This document shows positions 30,985 to 37,091 of a DNA stretch of 37,091 bases, piece after piece. This DNA comes from Tetragenococcus sp. (lineage in GTDB: Bacteria; Bacillota; Bacilli; Lactobacillales; Enterococcaceae). Position 1 is the stretch's first letter. Every line of letters starts with the position of its first letter. The position numbers were made by a program, and so were the translations under genes. The notes beneath the pieces are model-generated. The model was not told where the DNA came from and did no database searches. It was given only the letters and a program-made list of their open reading frames with translations. The stretch is taken from positions 1 through 37,091 of the forward strand of contig JAKDZT010000007.1 in the NCBI GenBank assembly GCA_030462125.1, in the 5' to 3' direction.

Positions 30985-31249
30985 ATAACTGACATCGAAA
31001 AGAAGAGTAGCTTTAGTTTTGTTTTAAGAGAGTCTCTGGCAGGTGAGAAGAGACAATAAAATTAGGGTGAAACACATCTTGGAGTCGGCTTTTTGAAAGC
31101 GAAGTAGAAGAGTCCGGGCAGCCCGTTATAGCCAAAGTTATTGATTGATGACTTATTGAGTTTTATTCTGTGAAGAATAAATAAATAAAGGTGGAACCGC
31201 GTAATTGACGTCCTTTAGCCGTGTGTGGCTAAAGGACTTTTTTATTTTT
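30985..31249 (+). ncRNA. T-box riboswitch leader, predicted specifier CAC (His)
   Basis: Stem I with AGUA motif (gaagagtag), specifier loop gtgaaaCACatcttggag (CAC 31073-31075), Stem III TTTATTC-TGTGA-AGAATAAA, T-box AAAGGTGGAACCGCG, terminator GTCCTTTAGCC/GGCTAAAGGAC + T tract. Confidence 0.9.
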
Positions 31250-31261
31250 AATCAGTAACTA

Positions 31262-31352
31262 GTCGAGGTCTTTTCTGTGAGGAAAAGATAAATTGAGGTG
31301 GGAACACGTATTTTGCGTCCTCTGGGTAAAACCAGAGGCTATTTTTATTTTA
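31262..31352 (+). ncRNA. Second, Stem I-less T-box antiterminator/terminator module
   Basis: Stem III-like TCTTTTC-TGTGA-GGAAAAGA, GAGG-TGGGAAC-ACG-tattttg-CGT-CCTC antiterminator, terminator CCTCTGG/CCAGAGG + TATTTTT. Confidence 0.82.
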
Positions 31353-31365
31353 GAGGAGGATTTAT

Positions 31366-32007
31366 ATGAGTTATTTATTTTCTATTTTTCCGCAATTGTT
31401 TGCCGGAATGGAAGTCACTTTTCGATTGTTTCTTTTAACGATTGTGGGTTCCATCCCCTTAGGTATTATTTTAGCCTTTGTATTGCGTAGTCGTTCAAAA
31501 ATTTTTAAACCAATTATTCAGGTGTATGTTTGGTTAATGCGAGGCACGCCCCTTTTGTTACAATTGATCTTCGTTTTTTATGGACTACCTCTTATAGGGC
31601 TCGTTTTTGATCGCTTTGATGCTGCTTTAGTTGCTTTTGTCTTTAACTATGCCGCCTATTTTGCAGAGATTTTTAGAGGAGGCATTCAATCCATACCTAA
31701 CGGACAGTATGAAGCAGCACGTGTGTTACGTTTGTCTTATGGACAAACGCTACGGAAAATTATTATCCCCCAAGTGGTAAAAATTACTTTACCTTCTGCT
31801 GGAAATGAAATTATTAATTTAGTTAAGGATACTTCCTTAGTTTACATCCTTGGCTTACAAGATGTTATGCGTATCGGAAAAGTGGCGATGGAACGTGATG
31901 TTTCCTTAGTCCCGCTTTTAGGTGTAGGTATTATGTATCTGCTTATGACGGCTATATTTACTCTTATCCTTCGTACATTGGAAAAAAGGATGGATTATTA
32001 TCGTTAG
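31366..32007 (+). CDS. Amino acid ABC transporter permease (His/Glu/Gln/Arg HisM/HisQ-like)
   Basis: VWLMRGTPLLLQLIFVFYGLP, FNYAAYFAEIFRGGIQSIPNGQYEAARVL. Confidence 0.93.
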   Translation: MSYLFSIFPQLFAGMEVTFRLFLLTIVGSIPLGIILAFVLRSRSKIFKPIIQVYVWLMRGTPLLLQLIFVFYGLPLIGLVFDRFDAALVAFVFNYAAYFAEIFRGGIQSIPNGQYEAARVLRLSYGQTLRKIIIPQVVKITLPSAGNEIINLVKDTSLVYILGLQDVMRIGKVAMERDVSLVPLLGVGIMYLLMTAIFTLILRTLEKRMDYYR

Positions 32008-32019
32008 GAGGAAAAATCG

Positions 32020-32658
32020 ATGTTAGAACTTAAAAATGTTAGTAAGTCTTTTGGTTCCCAAAAAGTGATTAATTCGTTAGATTTAACGATTCCCGATGGT
32101 TCAATTTTGGCGATAGTCGGACCTTCTGGTGGTGGGAAAACGACCTTGCTGCGGGTTTTGGCTGGTTTAGAAACAGTAGATAGCGGCGATTTCTTATTAG
32201 ACGGCGAAAAATTTGATCCAGTGAATTCAAAAAGTCAAGAGCAAGTAGTAGGTGTCGTATTTCAAGAGTTTGAACTATTTCCACATTTGAGTGTATTTGA
32301 AAATATTGTGCTAGCGCCAAGATTGGCTTTAAAAGAAGAAAAAGAAACTTATACGAAAAAAGCGAAAGGTATTGCCGCACAATTAGGTTTGGATTCATTA
32401 CTGCAGCAATATCCTTATCAGTTATCTGGCGGACAAAAACAACGGGTAGCGATCGCTAGAGCAATGGCTATGGAACCGAAAGTGTTGGCCTATGATGAAC
32501 CTACGAGTGCGTTAGATCCTGCTTTACGTGAACATGTCGAACAAATCATTTTAGGATTGAAGCAACAAGGGGTTACCCAGCTGGTGGTGACACACGATAT
32601 GACCTTTGCAAAAAATATTGCAGATAACTTATTAAAAGTGGATGAAATCAATGATTAA
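32020..32658 (+). CDS. Amino acid ABC transporter ATP-binding protein
   Basis: GPSGGGKTTLLRVLAGLE, YQLSGGQKQRVAIARAMAMEPKVLAYDEPTSALDP. Confidence 0.95.
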   Translation: MLELKNVSKSFGSQKVINSLDLTIPDGSILAIVGPSGGGKTTLLRVLAGLETVDSGDFLLDGEKFDPVNSKSQEQVVGVVFQEFELFPHLSVFENIVLAPRLALKEEKETYTKKAKGIAAQLGLDSLLQQYPYQLSGGQKQRVAIARAMAMEPKVLAYDEPTSALDPALREHVEQIILGLKQQGVTQLVVTHDMTFAKNIADNLLKVDEIND

Positions 32659-32670
32659 AGGAGGAGAAAC

Positions 32671-33468
32671 TTGAAAAAAGTAAAAAGCTTAGGCCTACTA
32701 TTAGCAAGTATTTTTTTACTAGGAGCTTGCACAGCTGGCGAAGACGAGCAAGCAGTCAAAGACGCAGATGTCGTAGTTGGCTTGGATGATACTTTTGTTC
32801 CTATGGGCTTTCGTGATGATGAGGGAAATCTAACCGGTTTTGACATTGATTTAGCAGAAGCCGTATTTGCTTTAAACGATACTGAAGTTGCTTTTCAACC
32901 GATCGATTGGTCAATGAAAGAAACGGAGCTAAAAAATGGGACCATCGATATGATCTGGAATGGTTATAGTCAAACCCCAGAAAGAGAGGAAGACGTAGCG
33001 TTTTCTGACCCTTATATGCAGAATTCTCAATTATTAGTTACTGCAGAAGGGAGTAATATTGATTCAACCGATGAAATGGAAGAAAAAATCCTAGGGGCGC
33101 AAGAAGGGTCTTCGGGTTATAATTCATTCAATCAAGATTCTAAAGTATTAAAAGACATTGTAGAAGGCGAATCTGCTACGCTTTATGATAGCTTCAATGA
33201 AGCATTTATCGATTTAGAAAATGGACGGATCGATGGGCTATTGATTGATAGAGTTTATGCTGAATACTATTTAAGACAGAATGACCAGGAAGATGACTTT
33301 AATCTGATCGAAACGCCTTATGAAGATGAAAATTTTGCTGTGGGTGTTAGAAAAGATAACGAAGAATTGTTAGAAGAAATTAATGATGGTTTTAAAGAAC
33401 TACAAGATAATGGTGAATTTGCAGAGATTTCGGAAGAATGGTTCGGCGAAGATGTTTCGACTGATTGA
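32671..33468 (+). CDS. Amino acid ABC transporter substrate-binding lipoprotein
   Basis: Lipobox LLGAC; MGFRDDEGNLTGFDIDLAEAV, SBP_bac_3 family; TTG start. Confidence 0.93.
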   Translation: MKKVKSLGLLLASIFLLGACTAGEDEQAVKDADVVVGLDDTFVPMGFRDDEGNLTGFDIDLAEAVFALNDTEVAFQPIDWSMKETELKNGTIDMIWNGYSQTPEREEDVAFSDPYMQNSQLLVTAEGSNIDSTDEMEEKILGAQEGSSGYNSFNQDSKVLKDIVEGESATLYDSFNEAFIDLENGRIDGLLIDRVYAEYYLRQNDQEDDFNLIETPYEDENFAVGVRKDNEELLEEINDGFKELQDNGEFAEISEEWFGEDVSTD

Positions 33469-33551
33469 GAAAAATTTAAAGAAAGTTGGGAAGAAACTTT
33501 TGTTCCCTTCTTTTTTTTTGTATAATGGGTAAGAATGAAAAGAGGGATGAC

Positions 33552-35966
33552 ATGGCACAAAAAAAGAAACGTAGCAAAAAACGTAAGACAAAAAAACAAA
33601 TACGCCAGCAAGAAAAATTAACGTTGATTGCCTTGGGTTTTTTATTTATTTTATTTGCTTTATTTGCCTTATTTCAATTAGGCTTTTTAGGAACGTTAAT
33701 CGCTAATGGTTTTCGTATTATTGGTGGGAATACTTATCCCTTCCTTTGTGTCTTGTTAGCTGGTTATGGTTTATGGGTGATGATCAAAAATAATGAGGCT
33801 AAAGTAACGCACGGTAGAAAAATTATCGGGGGCCTTTTGATTTATTTAGGCGTGCTTATTTTTTTCCATGCACAATTATTTGGAAGAATTCAAAACTCTG
33901 ATCCACAGATTTTAACAACGACTTGGCAAATTTTATTAAGTGACATCCAAGGCGCTCAAGTAAATGCGAATGTTGGAGGGGGAATGCTAGGCGCCTTGCT
34001 CTATCAAACGACCTTTTTCCTAGTTTCCAAGATTGGTAGTTATGTAATTGCCGTTCTTGTGGTTGTTTTAGGAGGGTACTTTGTTAGCCCGCTAGATAGT
34101 CAGCAACTATTAGAAATCTTACAGGGAATAAAAGAAAAGATACAAAAATTGATTGTCGGCGATCCGGAGAAAAAAGCGCAAAAGCAAGCGAATAAAGAGG
34201 CTAAAAAACAAGCAAAAAAAACAGAAAAAGAGGAAAAACAAGCGCAAGAACGAGAAGCTGCTTTGCGTCAGTTAAAAGAACAAGAAAAAAATCAAGTTCG
34301 CTCACTTTCTGAAGCTGAAAAATTAGCCCAAGAGCAAAAAGAAGAAACTACAGGTGAACCCGAACAATTAAGCTTTGTTCCGATCGATAGTTACCAACAA
34401 GGCCAAACGGCTAAACCAAAAGCAGAAAATAAGGCAGAAGATACGTCTTCCACAGAAGAAGACGATGGAAAACCCCTTGAATTTGAAATTGCTCAAGAGG
34501 TAGAGGACGAAGATTACGAATTGCCCCCCTCTACTCTTTTGTCACAACCTAAAGCGACAGATCAAAGTGACGAATACAAAAAAATCGAGAAAAATATTTC
34601 GATCTTGGAAAAAACGTTCAAAAGTTTTGGTGTGAGTGCCAAAGTTGTTAAAGCTAGTCTGGGGCCTTCTGTGACAAAGTACGAGATTGAACCGGCCATT
34701 GGCGTTAAAGTCAGCAAAATTGTGAATCTTTCCGATGATATTGCTTTGGCCCTTGCTGCTAAAGATGTCCGCATGGAAGCACCTATCCCAGGCAAATCTT
34801 TAATTGGTATTGAAGTTCCTAATGAAACAGTTAGCACAGTAGCTTTTAGAGAAATGATTGATGAAGCACCTGCTCATCCAGATCATCTGCTAGAAGTTCC
34901 TTTAGGACGAGACATTTCTGGTAAAATACAAACCGTTGATTTAACCAAGATGCCTCACTTACTTGTTGCTGGTTCGACGGGCAGTGGGAAGTCAGTTGCG
35001 ATTAATGGCATAATTACCAGTATTTTAATGCAGGCTAAGCCACATGAAGTAAAATTAATGATGGTTGACCCTAAGATGGTAGAACTAAATGTCTATAATG
35101 GCATTCCTCATCTTTTGACACCTGTGGTCACGAACCCGAAAAAAGCAGCGCAAGCTTTGCAAAAAGTGGTCAAGGAAATGGAAGAACGTTATGAAAAATT
35201 TGCTGCAACGGGTGTGCGTAATATTACTGGTTACAACGAAATGATTAAGCAAAAAAACCAAACAGAAGAACAAAAATATCCAACAATGCCATTTATTGTA
35301 GTTATTGTGGATGAATTAGCTGACTTGATGATGGTAGCTAGTAATGAAGTGGAAGATGCGATCACTCGTTTAGCGCAAATGGCACGTGCTGCTGGGATTC
35401 ACATGATTTTAGCTACTCAAAGGCCAAGTGTTGATGTTATTACCGGGATTATTAAAGCCAATGTTCCTTCACGAGTTGCTTTTGCAGTATCTAGTGGAAC
35501 AGATTCACGTACCATTATCGATTCCAATGGGGCAGAAAAACTGCTTGGACGTGGGGACATGTTATTCTTACCGATGGGTGAGAATAAAGGTATCCGTGTC
35601 CAAGGCGCCTTTATCTCAGACCAAGAGGTGGAAGAAGTTGTTAAATTTGTTACTGAGCAGCAAGGAGCAAACTACGAAGAAAAAATGATGGTAAGTGACG
35701 AAGAAATTGCTAAAGATAAGAAGGAAGAATCAGAAGATGAATTGTATGATCAAGCCAAAGATTTGGTAATAGACATGCAAACGGCCAGCGTTTCTTTACT
35801 CCAACGACGCTTTCGGATCGGCTATAATCGAGCTGCGCGTTTAGTGGATGAACTGGAAGAAAATAACGTCGTAGGTGCTTCAGAAGGTAGTAAACCACGT
35901 AAAGTTTTACTGGATAAACCGACAGATACAGCTGATGAGACTTATCAAGGAGATTCTTTGGAATAA
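33552..35966 (+). CDS. DNA translocase FtsK/SpoIIIE
   Basis: N-terminal TM segments, charged linker, [35 protein letters not shown]-terminal gamma winged helix ([21 protein letters not shown]). Confidence 0.95.
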   Translation: MAQKKKRSKKRKTKKQIRQQEKLTLIALGFLFILFALFALFQLGFLGTLIANGFRIIGGNTYPFLCVLLAGYGLWVMIKNNEAKVTHGRKIIGGLLIYLGVLIFFHAQLFGRIQNSDPQILTTTWQILLSDIQGAQVNANVGGGMLGALLYQTTFFLVSKIGSYVIAVLVVVLGGYFVSPLDSQQLLEILQGIKEKIQKLIVGDPEKKAQKQANKEAKKQAKKTEKEEKQAQEREAALRQLKEQEKNQVRSLSEAEKLAQEQKEETTGEPEQLSFVPIDSYQQGQTAKPKAENKAEDTSSTEEDDGKPLEFEIAQEVEDEDYELPPSTLLSQPKATDQSDEYKKIEKNISILEKTFKSFGVSAKVVKASLGPSVTKYEIEPAIGVKVSKIVNLSDDIALALAAKDVRMEAPIPGKSLIGIEVPNETVSTVAFREMIDEAPAHPDHLLEVPLGRDISGKIQTVDLTKMPHLLVAGSTGSGKSVAINGIITSILMQAKPHEVKLMMVDPKMVELNVYNGIPHLLTPVVTNPKKAAQALQKVVKEMEERYEKFAATGVRNITGYNEMIKQKNQTEEQKYPTMPFIVVIVDELADLMMVASNEVEDAITRLAQMARAAGIHMILATQRPSVDVITGIIKANVPSRVAFAVSSGTDSRTIIDSNGAEKLLGRGDMLFLPMGENKGIRVQGAFISDQEVEEVVKFVTEQQGANYEEKMMVSDEEIAKDKKEESEDELYDQAKDLVIDMQTASVSLLQRRFRIGYNRAARLVDELEENNVVGASEGSKPRKVLLDKPTDTADETYQGDSLE

Positions 35967-35992
35967 GTTTTATTAAAAGGTAGTCTAAAATT

Positions 35993-36043
35993 TGAAGCGA
36001 GTGATTTCATATTAATGTGAAGTTACTTGCTTCTTTTTTTATA
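35993..36043 (+). terminator. Intrinsic terminator after ftsK/spoIIIE
   Basis: GAAGCGAGTGATTTC...GAAGTTACTTGCTTCTTTTTTT. Confidence 0.75.
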
Positions 36044-36078
36044 CAATTATTAACGAAGATGGATTTTTTAGTAAGCAG

Positions 36079-36116
36079 GCTTGTTTGTTGACACTCACAA
36101 ATAAACAAGCTATGCT
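36079..36116 (+). promoter_or_regulatory. Promoter with operator-like inverted repeat
   Basis: TTGACA (36088)-17-TATGCT (36111); arms GCTTGTTTGTT (36079-36089) / AATAAACAAGC (36100-36110). Confidence 0.65.
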
Positions 36117-36146
36117 TTGAACAAGAAAAATCGAGGAGGATGTATT

Positions 36147-36854
36147 ATGAGACGCCCAATCATTGGAATAGCTGCAAATGAAGCGTTGGATTCTGGCGAA
36201 GTATTGCATCACATGCCGGTTAGTTATACGCCCGATGGTTATGTCAAAGCAGTCCAAAGAGCTGGGGGATTACCGCTTGTTTTACCGATTGGATCGCAAG
36301 AGTTAGCTAAAGAATATATTTCACAAATTGATAAATTGATTTTAGCTGGTGGGCAAGATGTTTCACCCCAATTTTATCAACAAACGCCTATTGTTCAGGG
36401 AAGTTATTCTGAAGCTCGCGATCATTTTGAATTGGCACTTTTGGATGAAGCATTACTACAAAAAAAGCCGGTATTTGCAGTTTGTCGCGGGATGCAATTA
36501 ATGAACGTTTTTTTCGGCGGAAATTTAAAACAAGAATTACAGTCATTTACCCAAGTTGTACATATGCAAGAGCCCATTCCTAGAGAACAGCCTACTCATG
36601 AATTATTGACAAAAGAGTCGAGTATTTTACAACAAATTTATGGTTTACAGACAAATGTCAATTCATTTCATAATCAAGCGTTAAATCGAGTGTCGAGTAA
36701 CTTAACCGAAACCGCCTATTGTCCAGATGGCGTAATCGAAGCGGTAGAAAATAAAGAAAGGCACTTATTAGGCGTGCAATGGCATCCTGATTTTGCTTTT
36801 GAAGTTCAACCGAATGACATGATGGTTTTTAATTATGTTGTAAAAAAATTATAG
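36147..36854 (+). CDS. Gamma-glutamyl-gamma-aminobutyrate hydrolase family protein (peptidase C26, PuuD-like)
   Basis: ILAGGQDVSPQFY, VFAVCRGMQLMNVFFGGNL, VQWHPDF (Cys/His triad). Confidence 0.93.
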   Translation: MRRPIIGIAANEALDSGEVLHHMPVSYTPDGYVKAVQRAGGLPLVLPIGSQELAKEYISQIDKLILAGGQDVSPQFYQQTPIVQGSYSEARDHFELALLDEALLQKKPVFAVCRGMQLMNVFFGGNLKQELQSFTQVVHMQEPIPREQPTHELLTKESSILQQIYGLQTNVNSFHNQALNRVSSNLTETAYCPDGVIEAVENKERHLLGVQWHPDFAFEVQPNDMMVFNYVVKKL

Positions 36855-36938
36855 GAATACGAAGTAATTTTATATGACACTTTAGCGGCAAATCGTTACC
36901 GGTTAGTTTTTGGAACAACTTGATATCAGAACAGACAA

Positions 36939-36968
36939 TGACCTAGATAAATATCTAGGTTTTTTTAT
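36939..36968 (+). terminator. Intrinsic terminator
   Basis: ACCTAGATAAATATCTAGGTTTTTTT. Confidence 0.85.
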
Positions 36969-37091
36969 TTAAAAAAAAGCCGGTAAATCGCGCCTTTCTG
37001 TTTATTACTTACCAATTTCTTATTTTATTTGCAATTTTCTCTTGCTTTTTTAATAATTAATAATTACAATCTTATATAACTTCAGAAAAAG

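Noticed and set aside
31293-31490. 65-aa ORF spanning the second T-box module and permease start
   Set aside because: Begins within the T-box antiterminator and is out of frame with the confident permease gene.
32069-32398. Antisense ORF of 109 aa
   Set aside because: Opposite the ABC ATPase Walker A/Q-loop region; no RBS or domain.
33318-33611. Antisense ORF of 97 aa
   Set aside because: Low-complexity Ser/Phe-rich shadow of the lipoprotein end and spoIIIE start.
36879-36910. Possible cre-like site (agcggcaaatcgttaccgg)
   Set aside because: Core does not align to TGNAANCGNWNNCW without several mismatches.

Overview
This is a low-GC Firmicutes chromosomal window, probably Enterococcaceae (Enterococcus or Tetragenococcus-like; inferred from gene content). 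It is mostly housekeeping: psiE-like, rarA, mpg, prmA, rsmE, RSH (relA), dtd, pckA, XRE regulator, a disrupted P-type cation ATPase, phosphohexomutase, APC permease, telA/xpaC pair, NUDIX, mtnN, pepO, prs, cysteine desulfurase/DUF1831/mnmA, DUF1033, topB, msmK-type ATPase, a T-box-controlled amino-acid ABC transporter, ftsK/spoIIIE and a C26 glutamine amidotransferase-like hydrolase. No CRISPR, prophage, transposase, rRNA or tRNA was seen. Most interesting non-coding signals: (1) three unrelated intergenic arrays of alternating inverted repeats, all with a ~41 bp period (2231-2393, 14362-14542, 29123-29403); (2) a T-box leader with one Stem I but two complete Stem III + antiterminator/terminator modules of identical geometry and different UGGN bases, ahead of a probable histidine ABC transporter; (3) a P-type ATPase that has lost its M1-M2 segment through a frame-shifting deletion; (4) a 6S-like RNA next to rarA; (5) a relA leader with two terminator-like hairpins between promoter and RBS.
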